Shown one piece after another: positions 11,111-21,737 of a DNA stretch of 64,000 nucleotides (position 1 is its first letter; each line of letters opens with the position of its first letter). The stretch is from the NCBI GenBank assembly GCA_033557465.1, contig CM066039.1, positions 49,257,788-49,321,787 on the forward strand, in the 5' to 3' direction. The stretch is from Ichthyophis bannanicus. Its lineage: Eukaryota; Chordata; Amphibia; Gymnophiona; Ichthyophiidae. The position numbers were made by a program, and so were the translations under genes. Under the pieces are notes generated by a model that saw only the letters and a list, made by a program, of their open reading frames with translations, ran no database searches and was not told where the DNA came from.

Positions 11111-11785
11111 CCATTTTGGCCATTTTACTTTTTCACCTTTTGTAGAGGCTTCTCACTTTCTTCCAACACAGCCTTCTTGATGTCAACCCATAACTCTTCT
11201 GGAGCTCTGTCATGTATATCTAAAGCAGCAAATCAATTTTCAGGCAGTTTTTAAATTCCAGTGGTATATTCTCAAGGTGATATTTTGCTACATTCAGGAG
11301 TGGCTTGCTCTTTTTCACTCTAGCTTGAGTTTGCATACTAGTAGTTGGTGATCTGTATAATAGTTGGCTCCAGATTTTGTCTTTGTTGATGTTATAGAGC
11401 TTTTCCATTGTTGACTTCCACAGATGTAGTCAATTTGTTTTTTGTACAATCCATTGGGTGAAGTCCATGTGTACAGTTGCCGCTTGTGTTGCTGGAAGAA
11501 GGTGTTTGAGATGAATAGATCGTTGGTCTTGCAGAATTCTCAGTCTTTCTCCAGCTTAATTTCTGTTGTCAATTCCATATTTTCGAACTATTTTGCCTTC
11601 TTCTTTATTGCCAACTTTTGCAGTCCACTCACCCATGACTATTAGGATATCCTGTTTGCATATTCTGTCAATTTCAACTTGTACTTGTTTATAGAACTCA
11701 TCTACATCCTCTTCTGCAGCTTTTGTCGGGGCATATGCCTGAATTATAGTTGTGTTGATGAGTATTCCTTGTAGACGAATAGAAA

Positions 11786-12010
11786 TTAAGCGTTCACTGT
11801 ATTGTATTTCATTACAGTTCTTGCAAGTTTCTTCTTGATTATAAATGCAACACCATTTTTTCTTTGTCTTTCATTTCCAGCATAGTAGACCATGTGATCA
11901 TCAGATGCAAAGTGCCTGATGCCAGTCCATTTCAGTTTGCTGACATCCAACAGATCAAGTTGTACATGTTCCATTTCATTCTTGACGATCTCCAACTTCC
12001 CTTGGTTCAT
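11786..12010 (-). pseudogene. RTE endonuclease domain remnant
   Basis: A 74-residue open stretch contains NQGKLEIVKNEMEHVQLDLL, the segment LKWTGIRHFASDDHMVYYAG, and RKNGVAFIIKKK. In RTE elements this is the early part of the apurinic-like endonuclease, which nicks target DNA for target-primed reverse transcription. The frame stops at 11786 after NTVNA, and the next block continues in another frame. Confidence 0.85.
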
Positions 12011-12440
12011 GCTTCATATGTTCTATGTCCCAATATATAAGACATCTTTGCAGCTTCTGACTCTCATTTTATGCACAACTACATCAGTAGTCAAATGCCC
12101 TGAAGGCTTTGATCCAACCACATCATAAATGCTGGCTTTACTCTGAAAAGTCTTCAGCTCCTCCCCAGTAGCCAGTTGAGTGCCTTCTGACCTGGGGTCT
12201 TATCTTTCAGCACTATAGTGCAATTGGTTTGTTGTGATTATCCACTGGGTTTTCGTGGCAAGATATGGAAGTAGATTGCCAGTTTTTTGTTCTGTGCAGG
12301 TAATTCTGGTATTGTTGCCATTGTCACAGAATTGTGATCCTCCGCTGCCAACACTGTCCCATTCTGCTGTTTCCCAGATGGGTGGTTTGTCTTGGTCTGG
12401 CACCTTAGCTGAGACCTGTCCATCTTTGATTACCCTGCCA

Positions 12441-12910
12441 GTAGTTAAGCTACTGATAGCTTAGCTCTCAGCATCACTGATGCACACAAGCCCACACAGT
12501 ATGACAAGCTGCAAACCAACTAAAATTAAATCAACCCTTCTGGGAAGGGGCACATTTTCAGCTCCTTAGAAAATGTTTTTTTCATGATAGCCTTTCTCTG
12601 ATGATCGTTTCATTTAAGCAGCTGTAGTAGTCTGGAGTTTATTGGGATGGCATCAATTAAGCAATATTGAACAAGCACATGCTTGAAAAGACATTTCTGT
12701 TCCTTTGTCTAATATTAAACTGTGTGCTGCTGGGTGCCCTTAAATAACCTGTAGGAAAGAGAACACTGCAAAGATAACTGGGCCTAGTCTAATGTTTTTT
12801 CATTTTATGTTTTACTGCAATTTAATTGTATACATTGTTGATAAATTAACAGAACCCTGAAAGACTGATTGCTGGAATGAAATGCTAATGAAATTTTTTT
12901 TCCCTTTCAG
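12441..12910 (+). other. Intron sequence upstream of the LRFN exon
   Basis: Non-coding, ending in a T-rich polypyrimidine tract (TTTTTTTTCCCTTTCAG) directly before the exon at 12911. No coding signal. Confidence 0.7.
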
Positions 12911-13509
12911 AATGATCCCTTCTACCAGCAAAACCTTCCTCATCAAGGACTTGGTAGCGGGTCGGGAGTATGACCTCTGTGTCCTGGCTGTTTATAATGA
13001 TGGAATCACTTCCCTGACAGTGACCAGAGTTATTGGCTGTGTCCAGTTCTCCACTGAGCAGGAATACAATCAGTGTCAGTCCATCCATGCACAATTCCTT
13101 GGGGGCACCATGATCATCATCATCGGTGGCATCATTGTGGCCTCGGTTTTGGTTTTCATCATCATCTTAATGATCAGGTACAAAGTCTACAACAGCCATG
13201 AAGAGCAGCAAAAGGCAAAGGTTAGCAACGTCTACTCCCAAACCAATGGCAACCAGTCTGGATCCCGGTCTCAATCTGCCTCCAAGCTCCAAGATGGGCA
13301 GGAGGCACAGACAATTGAAAACTTGAAGAGATCTACCAAAGACTATGCAATGCTGGTTTTAACAGAAGAGTCTGATAAAGTTTGCTTTGCCCAGTTTTCT
13401 GGGATGGACATGGAAGAAATTCCCTCTCCAAGGAGATGGCAGCAATCTAATATGGAGTGTCAGAGTTCATCTGTTCTGTCTGTCAAAGGCACGAGTACAG
13501 AAGATCCAG
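12911..13509 (+). CDS. LRFN: LRFN/SALM-family synaptic adhesion protein, internal exon (partial gene)
   Basis: Single-pass type I neuronal membrane proteins of this family organise synapses through LRR, Ig and FN3 ectodomains and a cytoplasmic tail. Residues 1-44 (from [16 protein letters not shown]) complete the FN3 domain, with the family phrase [17 protein letters not shown] short linker with two cysteines leads to the helix [19 protein letters not shown], then a basic stop-transfer (RYKVYN) and the tail phrase [11 protein letters not shown]. The acceptor TTTCAG/A and donor CAG/GTAATA are strong. The exon enters in phase 2 (split Arg codon) and leaves in phase 1. The upstream LRR-Ig exon and the last exon are not in the window. 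The paralog is unresolved: the FN3-TM part looks most like LRFN5 or LRFN1, and the tail after SQTNG matches neither that I can recall. Confidence 0.9.
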
Positions 13510-14060
13510 GTAATACTATTCTCTCTCGTCATATTTCATTCTACCCATAAATCTGTCTTGTGGCTCCTCTGGCTCTCTACTTGTTTATCCAGAAGTTAGC
13601 GCTGAATATTCTTGCAGACTGCTCAGTGCCAGAGTTAGTCAGATAGTAGCAAGATGGAGTCCTCTGTTCAGATAAATTTATTCAGATAGATATCTGCAAA
13701 TGGTCTGAGTAATGCTGCTCTCCAAATACTTTGGTGTTCTGCTCTAAATCCAGCCACGCAGTGCTCTGGCATTACCTGGATAGTACGGAGGCAGTCTGTA
13801 GGGGTTTTCAGTGGCACCAGCTGGATAATGCCACAGAATATTCACAGACAGGGGCGATCACTGCAAATATCTGCATAATGTCTGCTGTTCTTTACGTTTT
13901 CAAGAAATTAGCGATCAGTAGTAACCGTATACTGCTTCATCTGCCACATCATCTGGAAATTTCTAGCCACTTATAAATCAAAGTCAATATGCAAGTTGTA
14001 GGTGATCCATTTTAATTATTTACTTATTATTATGCACCCATCGAGGTAGACTATCATAAA
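13510..14060 (+). other. Intron after the LRFN exon; nothing recognised
   Basis: Begins GTAATACTATT. Open frames are short and unsupported. Phrases such as CTGGATAATGCC and GAATATTC hint at an old copy of the dispersed hairpin repeat around 13730-13880. Confidence 0.5.
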
Positions 14061-14061
14061 A

Positions 14062-14150
14062 ACAACACTGTTGTTAAGTGCCGTTGAGTAGCTGTCAACT
14101 CCTGGCAGCCTATAGAAGTTTGTCCATGTTGTGACTGTCCCCTGGGTTTG
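14062..14150 (-). mobile_element. RTE-type 3' tail fragment (LINE or SINE)
   Basis: The minus strand reads GCCAGGAGTTGACAGCTACT then CAACGGCACTTAACAACA. This matches the tail of the RTE LINE at 9241-9290 and the tail of the SINE at 28395-28617. No tRNA-like head is visible. Confidence 0.7.
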
Positions 14151-14510
14151 AAACCTATAAATCAAAAAGAAGAGAGAGTGAAAAGAATAACATCAGTCTT
14201 TTGGAAGAGCCTCCCACTACATGATGCCAAATTTCACTAAGTTTGCCGTGGGATCATTTACAAACGTAATTAAATTTTTTCTATACTGCTCTATACCCTA
14301 TAATAGAACTAGGCAGGTGACAATATTAAGTGATAAAACAAATAAAATAACATAAGATTAATACAAACAAAATCCCCCTAGTTAAAATAAACTAATTTCA
14401 GAACAATCAATGCATTCAAGTTACAACAGAGATTCACATTACTAAACAGTTCCTAATCATTAATAAATATTGTCTTAAGAATAATTAATCAAATAATTAA
14501 TCAAATCAGA

Positions 14511-14788
14511 GTGGAGGAGTGGCCTAGTGGTTGGGGCAAGGTACTTCAGGCCAGAAGGTCAGGGGTTCAAATCCCACTAGAGGACAGCAACCTTGGGCCA
14601 GAAGGACTGGGGTTTCTAGTCCCACTTGTGGTCTTGGGCAAGCCACTTAACCCTCCATAGCCCATGTTCCCTGTAAAATAGTTATCTCCAAGTTATAATG
14701 CGCTGTTCAATGTAATTTCAGTTTGTTCAATGTAAACCACACTGATGCAGAATAGCACGGTATATAAGAGAATGTAAATAAATAAATA
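14511..14788 (+). mobile_element. tRNA-derived SINE with L2-like tail
   Basis: The head carries a box A-like TGGCCTAGTGG (14520-14530) and a box B GGTTCAAATCC (14564-14574), the internal RNA polymerase III promoter of tRNA-derived SINEs. A second, decayed copy of the box-B region (CCAGAAGGACTGGGGTTTCT) follows, so the body has an internal duplication. The body GGGCAAGCCACTTAACCCTC is followed by GTAAACCACACTGATG and an (AAAT)n tail. Confidence 0.85.
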
Positions 14789-15198
14789 GCCAGGTTTTTC
14801 CGTGTCTTCAGTTTGGAATGCTAAAGTAGAATCATACGGCGCTAGCTCGTGACCATGAATAATGTGTCAGACTAAAAGCCTGATTCACGAAGTCTCTTCT
14901 TCATTGTCTTTCTTTAGGAGTAGACCTTGACGAATCAGGCTTGAAGAGGATAATTTTATAATAGGGCACCAAGGCAAGGAAGACGCATAGACGCAACTTC
15001 CTTTGTAGAGGCAACCTATGTGCTTCTATGCCTAATAAAAAGCTCCTGCACATAGTTACATCTGCTGCAAAGCAGGAGCAACGTTGCACATGCATGTATC
15101 CGTAGGAATCGGAACATATGCATTTATTTTATAAAATGCATGCATACACATGAGCCCCGTTCCTGCTCTGTCCTTTCTCTGCTGATGGGAAGGTCTAT

Positions 15199-15478
15199 TA
15201 GGATCAGCCCCAGAGTTGGTTCAAGGTGTTGACACCCTAGGGATATCTGCCCCTTGGTTGTCAAAATGTATTGTTTCACCAAGAAAGATATGAAAGAAGA
15301 AAAGAAAGAGGGGCAACACTCAAGACACGTCACCACAAAAGTTGAACCCAGCTTGATTGACCAGACCTCTGGTCAATCAAGATGTACTGTTTAGCTTTGA
15401 ATGCCCTGCTCTTTGCCACCACCTAGAATTTGCTGCCCTAGGCAATGCCTAGTTTACCTATTGATTGGGCTGGCCCTG
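15199..15478. mobile_element. hAT MITE (280 bp)
   Basis: The right end ..GGGCTGGCCCTG and the left end TAGGATCAGCCC are inverted copies differing mainly by C-to-T/G-to-A transitions. Flanks AGGTCTAT (15191-15198) and AGGCCTCT (15479-15486) match at 6 of 8 positions, consistent with an old 8-bp hAT duplication. The right subterminal block CTGCCCTAGGCAATGCCTAG is typical of vertebrate hAT MITEs. No coding capacity. Confidence 0.75.
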
Positions 15479-16344
15479 AGGCCTCTGTATATATCATAAA
15501 CAAGTAGGTGCTATATTTTATGAACCTCCATTTTCACGTGTGTATACCCCCTGGGCAATTTTATATTAACCTACTTGAGTGCGTAAAGGGGCATGTATAC
15601 GAAGGCCTACACCGGTAATGGGTGTCTGTCTGGACTGTGGTTACTAGCACCGGGGCCCATGCTAACTTCAGGAGACATGTGCATCCATCCCCTTGCAGTT
15701 ACTATAGTTCATTCCTGTGCCGTTCAGTTCCCACCCCAACAGGGATTTTTAGCAAGGGGGCCCATGCTACATTTTAGCATGGTGTCCAAACTATGCACTA
15801 AACCCCATGCTACCAGGTAGTATTCTTGAATAAACATGCCCCAAAATGTTCTGTGTGCTCAAGTTATTTAGAAAATTACGTCCCAAGTGTCATAGTGATG
15901 GCGTCGTTTGAAAGGATTTTTCCCTACGAGGAGGAACTCTTCCACAGGTCTCTCCACTTTGCAGGACACATTCTCCTCAAGCCTTGGTTCCTTACAGGCC
16001 AGACTCTCCGTAGCCCTTTCTGAAGGAGAATTCCTTCCCACCTCTCATGGTGAACACAAGAAACTGAAAGCAGAGTATTCTTTACATTTTTTATCAATTT
16101 TGATTATCATACTGTTTTATGTTTGTTGTGTTTTTTTTTTATGTTCATGATCAGACTCTAAGATCACTCAACAGATGAGAGAAAAGAAAATTGCCTGTGA
16201 CTGGACAGATATCAAAATATGACTGCTCCTATGGGAAAACAGCCATCCAAATTCGAGGTATGCTGCCTATTTAATGAGAGAGACTCTCTGAAGAAGAATC
16301 TTTGCTCCATTTTCTTGTGTATTGCTCATTCTAGTACTGTGGTA

Positions 16345-16485
16345 TTTGCTTCCAGTCCCTCAAGGCCGCAGACAGGTTGGGTTTTCGGGCTTTTCCTAAT
16401 GAATATCCATGAGATAGATTCGCATGCATGTTATCTCATGCATATTCATTAGAGGTATCCTAAAACCCCGACCTTGCGAGCTGCT
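16345..16485. mobile_element. Palindromic MITE, copy 2
   Basis: Arms CCTAATGAATATCCATGAGA and CTCATGCATATTCATTAGAG face each other, with subterminal CAGTCCCTCAAGG. A subfamily variant shared with copy 4 at 17145-17330. Confidence 0.75.
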
Positions 16486-16782
16486 ATTGTATTATAGTAA
16501 CACAGGAGTTGATTCACCCATTTTGTGACCAGAAAGGAAGCTGAACTGAAAAGCTATTCAGGCAGGTTGGTGGAAAAACAATATTTGCTATTCAAAACTG
16601 GAGCAGAGGCTGTGTGGGAGGTTGTATGGGGTGGAAATGAAGGCATGGTGAAGTGCTTCAATCCAATCGCGCTCTGAGATGTGGGAAGTATTTGGCTGCA
16701 TCATTGCCCTATGCTTCACTCTCGTTATCCTTTATCAGATATGCGAAGTTACTCTGACCTCTGTTCTCCCTGGAACATCGAT

Positions 16783-16970
16783 GCTCAACCTAGTTCTAGG
16801 AACACACCCAGCTAGACTGGTTTTCAGGATATCCACAATGAGTACACATGAGGTAGATTTACATGCAGTGGAGGTGGTGCAAGCAGATCTACTTCATGCA
16901 TATTCGTTATGGATATCCTGAAAACCAGATTGGCTTGATGTGTCCCGAGGACTGGATTAAGGATCACTGC
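16783..16970. mobile_element. Palindromic MITE, copy 3
   Basis: Arms GGTTTTCAGGATATCCACAA and TATGGATATCCTGAAAACCA, with an outer AACCTAGTTCTAGG / CCGAGGACTGGATT pair. Palindrome about 185 bp. Confidence 0.8.
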
Positions 16971-17144
16971 TATAGAAAGTGTGTATGAGTTGGGTGGGGG
17001 AGGGTGACTAGCCTGGTGGCTCAGTGACGTGCTGTGCCCTCCCATGCAGTAGACCTAGATTTGAGTCGCAGGACAACTTTCTGATCCCTAGACTGGCTAA
17101 GAAGGGGGATACTATAGAGATGGTATTCACTGCCCCAGGGCAGA

Positions 17145-17330
17145 GATGCTGAAGTTCAGTCTTCAAGGGCCACAAACAGGTGAGGTGTTCAGGATATCCC
17201 TAATGAGATAGATCTGCACTCATTCTTCCGCTGTGTATGCACATCTAACTCATGTGTATTCATTAGGGATAACCTGAAAGAGTGACCTGTTTGCAGCCCT
17301 TGAGGACTGAACTTGTGCACGCCTGCCTTG
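17145..17330. mobile_element. Palindromic MITE, copy 4
   Basis: Arms TCAGGATATCCCTAATGAGA and CATTAGGGATAACCTGAAAG, outer CAGTCTTCAAGGGCCACAAA and TGCAGCCCTTGAGGACTG. Same subfamily as copy 2. Confidence 0.8.
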
Positions 17331-17655
17331 GAAGACGGAAGTCTCGCGATTGCACAACAGTGACAGCTAGTGTCCGGATTTGGGGACCATGTTAGCTGGC
17401 ATTTCAAAGGAGCAGCAGTTTGTGCCACCGGTTGTGGACTGTCCTGCAAGTTGGGAGGACACAAAAAATCCCCCTCCCCAAATATTTGAAAATGAAAAAT
17501 CATAGCAGTGGAGTGCCTCAGTGGTTGGAAGCCCAAAGAAACAGCTGAAAAAGATGGTGGTGAAATCACACTGAGCATACTTGGATCATTAAGGGGTAAT
17601 TAGGTTAAATGGGCAGGAAAGTGAGGTTACTTTCCTGTAACAGGGGTTTTCCGTG

Positions 17656-17981
17656 CAGGACTGTACCGAGCCCTGTGCGAGCGGTGCGGCTGCACAGGGC
17701 GCATTTCAGCTCTCTGTCATTGCCTGCTGCTGCACTTTTTCGGCGGTAGGCAGCAGCAGCAGAGAGACGAAATGCGCCCCTTAAGTCTTCGCGCCGGCAC
17801 ACTAAGCAGGTCTGGTCTCTCCGGGAGGGACCAGACCTGCTTAACGTGCCGACGACTTGCAGATCGGGTGCGCGCGCCCCCCTCCCGCACCCCCATAAAG
17901 TGTCTAAATGGAGGTTCAGGAGGGGACGCGCGCCTGATGTGCAAGTCGCACAGGCCGCATTTCAGTCTCGTTACGGCCCTG
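17656..17981. mobile_element. Three-hairpin hAT MITE, copy 1 (326 bp)
   Basis: The ends CAGGACTGTACCGAG and CTCGTTACGGCCCTG are inverted copies. Flanks TTTCCGTG (17648-17655) and TCTCCGTG (17982-17989) are an 8-bp duplication with one change, which marks a hAT element. The interior is GC-rich and made of three consecutive hairpins: GGGCGCATTTC..GAAATGCGCCC, TAAGCAGGTCTGGTC..GACCAGACCTGCTTA, and GCGCGCGCCCCCCTCC..GGAGGGGACGCGCGC. Its relative at 43654-44012 lies in the opposite orientation. Confidence 0.85.
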
Positions 17982-17989
17982 TCTCCGTG

Positions 17990-19480
17990 GACAGCAGGAT
18001 CAGTCAGCCACACATGGCACCTATCTGAATTCTTGCGATAAGAAACTCTGGTAATTGAAGGCCTCTGTCACAGCCCGGATCCTCCTACCCTCCCACCTCG
18101 GGGAAGGTGTGGAGTCGAGCTTATCCACTCACCACCACAGACAGAGAGGGGGTTTTTCTCCCAAACCAGCATATTAAATCCTGTGGCATGGTATTCTGTC
18201 CCTTCCCAGCAGTGCAGTACCACAGCAGTCCTCCTGAATATGGCCCAGGACCTCCATGTAGATGTACCTGTGGAAAGACCACAGTGACTATGGTTCACAC
18301 CGCCACAGCCCCAGACCCCCCCCCCCCCAAAAACGTCCTTTGTTGAGACTGCCGAATGAACCCATAGCTGAGCCACTCCGGTTAATTTAACGAATCTTCA
18401 GGAGCCCTTCTCCCTTCACCAACCTGCCTTGGTAACACTCCTGATCTTTGGGGTCAGTATTTTTACTTCTGCTGGCTCTCCCACTGCACCCAACGCTCCC
18501 CTTGGAGTGCATATGCAAAAAATCATAATAATAATTGATAAAGAACCATACATAAAGGAGACAATCCAACTGGGGACATGGCATTGATGTGCCTGGCTAC
18601 CAGTTGGCTGAAGGACAACGCTGTCCCCTCAGCCTTACCAAAGATGGTTTAGGAGTCAAACCAGCTAGTTGGATGGTTAGAACTTTTCCAACGCTGTTCC
18701 TGGCAGCATCTGCAATACAGAATGATTAACTCTGCTTTGAATCACCCCCCTCTCTGAGTCCATGAATAGGACGCACTTTCGAGGAATTAGTCTATCACTG
18801 TTCCACCCCTCATCACAGCACAGATAGGGGCTAAGATTGTCTGTTAGGCAAGCCTTCAGGATAGAAGGTCATATCTTCTCCAAAGGCTAGGTCACGTCCA
18901 CACACATACCATGGCTTAAGGCAAAGCCTGATGCTGCTGTAAGCCCTGCTCAGACAACCTGGCTGCACCTAGAAGCAGGGGACCCCTAATCCTCTTCCTC
19001 ACAGGTTTCCATCAACACCTCCCCCAGGTCCTTAAACAATGTGCTTTCTTGCAGTTACCTGGAGTGGTTCTCTTTCGACATGCGCAAAGCCAACAGAAAA
19101 TGGATCTAGGGATGAGAGTTCCAATCTTATCCCTCCAAAGTATGTAAAATATACTTTTCCCGCCCTGGGAGCAGCGGATGCAGCCAATGGAAAAAAAACT
19201 CTATTTTACAAAGACATGTAGGCACTTATGTGACTTTTATAAAATACTAGCCCAGGGGAGATATGTGATGTGCTGAAAGGCAGCAGACGTGCACTGCTCT
19301 CTCTCTGAGGGCTACCCTCATAACCAAACCCTACGGTCCCCATTACCGGCAAATTCTGACCGCTAAGAGAACGAGACAGGGAAACTGTATATACCAGCCA
19401 CCCGCTCTGGCTATTCATTTAGAGGGCAGTCGCGAAATCCACACGCCAGGAGAAAGACAGAAGAGGCCCTCTTTCATCAA
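17990..19480. other. No gene recognised
   Basis: Mixed sequence with a poly-C tract (18308-18320). Short frames on both strands have no domain. Parts around 18060-18600 could be an antisense LTR, but I found neither paired TG/CA ends nor a primer site. Confidence 0.4.
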
Positions 19481-19482
19481 AG

Positions 19483-20260
19483 ATGGCAGATGTCCCTCTT
19501 TCTCTGCAGGCTTCGACGCAGGCCACTTTAGTAGAGGAGGATACCATGGCTGTAGTTGGGGCCCTCTAAAGCAAACTTGATGCTCTGCATGGGAAGACGG
19601 ATATGTTACACAGCTCTTTTGAAACTTTCGGAGGTTGCCTGCAAAAAGTGGAAACGCCCATATCGAAGGCCAAGGACACCATATTGGCTTATGAGTGCGA
19701 ACTGAACTGGATCCAGGATCTTGTGACTACCCATGCGGCTAAATGCGCCAATTTGGAAAACCGAAGGCGGCGCAATAACCTACGTTTCATGGGTATACCA
19801 GAATCTGTTCAAGATCGGGAGTTGCAAGGATACCTTGAAGCGCTTCTCCCATGTGTGCTTTCATTGGGAGAGGATTGAAGCCCTTTGCAAATGGAACATG
19901 TACACCATGTGGGGCCCATCAGATCGTCAAAGCGCTGCCCACAGGTGGTCCTAGTGAAATTTCTAAGTTAAATCCAGAAAGATGCAGATCTGCGAGTGGC
20001 GAGAAAGTGTCGTCCCATCAACCAAGATGATCTGCATCTCCAAGTCGCCCAGGACTATTCTTCAGTACTGAGTCGATGCAGGCAGGCCTATGCTCTCATA
20101 TGTCAGCACTTGGTAGAGGCCAAAATTACTTTTACAGTGCAATACCCGGCTAGATTGCATATTATTCATAATGGAGCCAACTGAATCTTTGAGTCAGCGG
20201 CAGAGGCGTATAATCTCCGCTAAATGCCCGGTCCTATTCCAGCCACTGAGCTCCCCACAT
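19483..20260 (+). pseudogene. L1/Tx1-like LINE ORF1 pseudogene
   Basis: ORF1p of L1-type elements is a trimeric RNA-binding chaperone. From ATG 19483 the conceptual product, across stops and two frames, follows that family. A helical region is followed by AKCANLENRRRRNNLRFMGI (the conserved coiled-coil exit and RRM start, 19736-19795) and then QDYSSVLSRCRQAYALICQ and YPARLHIIHNG (C-terminal domain). In-frame stops at about 19567, at 19876, and after NGAN show decay. No ORF2 follows; hairpin repeat copy B begins near 20270. Confidence 0.85.
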
Positions 20261-20269
20261 ATACAGTAG

Positions 20270-20750
20270 AGATGTGCAGGGAGCTCTGTACGAGGGTGGG
20301 CTGGAGGCGTGACCCTCAACCTAGACGTACAGGGTCTAGTCCGGTGAAGGCCTCAGAGGTGGAATAAACCCCCCCCCCCGGCATTTGGAGGCCTGTCAGC
20401 CTGGGACCCAGACAGGGGAGAGATGGGAAGGGAATATCCTGCAGCCCGATCCCAGCCTTGGTAGACCCGATGGAGGGTCTGGTAGCAGGGAAAAAGGCAG
20501 TTTGGTGTTCTACGGGTGATCGGGGCCCTGGAATGGCAAAATACCTGGAATGCTATGGGCCAGAATTGGGGCACGTCCTGCCCATTCAGGCATGTTGCAC
20601 CCAATTCTGATCCCGTGGGGATGTCTAGCCCCTGCGGGGTCAGAATTGGGTGCAAAGTTCGACCAGTCCAGCTTTTGAAAATCCGGATGGGCCAAATGTG
20701 CCCCGATCGGAATTGGACTCCACACTACCAGATCCGGATACCAACTAGAC
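20270..20750 (+). repeat. Unclassified hairpin repeat, copy B
   Basis: Same block order as copies A and C: CCTCAGAGGTGGAATAA, GGTAGCAGGGAAAAAGGCAG, the hairpin at 20596-20654, then AATCCGGATGGGCCAAATG and GGAATTGGACTCCAC at the end. A poly-C tract (about 20369-20378) lies inside. No protein is encoded. Confidence 0.8.
20596..20654. repeat. Long hairpin inside copy B
   Basis: TGCACCCAATTCTGATCCCG pairs with CAGAATTGGGTGCA and the CCCCTGCGGGGT before it. The stem is about 25 bp with two or three mismatches, around the loop ATGTCTAG. The same hairpin is present at the matching place in copy C (60922-60972) and, decayed, in copy A. Confidence 0.9.
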
Positions 20751-21650
20751 ATCTTGAGAGGGATGAGGAAAGGCGTGAAAAGGGTGAGGTGACTTTTAAG
20801 GACCCCCCGGTGTCCTATAAGGATGTGAGCCCAGGGAGAAAGGCTGTGGTCGTGGCCCTGCTATGGGAATAATGGCAACGCAGGTTTGAGTACCAGGCAA
20901 CCTGCCATGCAGCTGAGGCTCAATCACCAAACCGAAGGATGGATGCACAAAGCCCGGTGACTGAGGGGTTTTACGGCTTGACTCAGCCATGTACCGAACT
21001 TCTTAGTTTCCCCACCCTGCAGTGATGAACAGAGACAATGGGAAACAATGGCTGGCAGAGAGAGGAATTAAACTGGGGCCGGGGTTTATACCCCACACAA
21101 GGCTGATGCCTAACCCTTGATTTATTGCATGCTTAATTGTTTGAATACTTGTTAAATAGTTGGTTCCTGTTTTTGGGAAGGGTGAAGGGAGGGTATTGTA
21201 TATATGGGAGTGGAGGGGTGTTCATTCTGTGGGGATGTGTCAGCATGGGGAGTGGGGAATATGGGGGGAGGGACGTATGCAAGTGATTAGTGACGGCTAG
21301 ATGGTGGGGGGGGGGGAGGGGGTGTGTGGGAGTATTCCATGAGGCCTGGGACCGATGAGACAGGGTTGGCAACTGGGGCCCCTCCGTGCAGGAGTGATAA
21401 CACTTCCCCCTCTCTTGGATTAAGTCCTATGAACCTGCTTCTCCCCCCTCCCCCATTAGGGAGGGTAGAGCTGGGAGCATGCTGGTGGAGTCCCGCTCGG
21501 CTATAAAATACTAACACAAATTCTGCTGAAATCACATCTAGCTTGAAGACACAAACATTACATTTGCTTGACAGCAGGTGGAAATGTCAGTGTGCACTTT
21601 ATGCACAAAATATGTGTGCAAATTGTGACTCTGACCACACTGCACCCCTG
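20751..21650. other. No recognised gene
   Basis: Contains a poly-G tract (21305-21315). Unsupported short frames only. Confidence 0.45.
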
Positions 21651-21654
21651 TGAA

Positions 21655-21737
21655 TGGCTACAGTGTAACTCATTTTGATCTTCTCTTTGAAAGGCTCGAG
21701 CTAAATACTAATAAATAAATAAATAAATAAATAAAAT
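21655..21737 (+). mobile_element. LINE 3' tail with (AAAT)n
   Basis: GTAACTCATTTTGATCTTCT, AAAGGCTCGAGCTAAATA, then seven or so AAAT units. The same tail logic occurs at 29945-30015 after an L1-type RT fragment, so this is probably an L1-type 3' end. Confidence 0.6.

Larger units (their letters stand above)
9241..12440 (-). mobile_element. RTE (BovB-like) LINE, near full length, inactive
   Basis: Read on the minus strand, an endonuclease region lies at about 12010-11700 and a reverse transcriptase region at about 11110-10200. The 3' end at 9241-9290 reads CATGAGTTGACACTTGACGG followed by CACTTAACAGCAACAACAAC. That A/C-rich tail and the roughly 3.2-kb length fit the RTE/BovB clade. The coding frame is broken into many short segments by stops and frameshifts, so the copy cannot move itself. 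The 5' boundary near 12440 is approximate. Confidence 0.88.

Noticed and set aside
12882..12910. Starting the LRFN coding region at ATG 12882
   Set aside because: This ATG lies in the intron; a polypyrimidine tract and CAG acceptor end at 12910, and family alignment begins with Arg-Met-Ile-Pro at the exon border.
14520..14574. A functional tRNA gene
   Set aside because: Box A and box B are present, but the rest cannot fold as a tRNA and the unit continues into a SINE body with an (AAAT)n tail.
18060..18390. A second antisense LTR
   Set aside because: No paired TG/CA ends, no primer-binding site and no duplication could be found.
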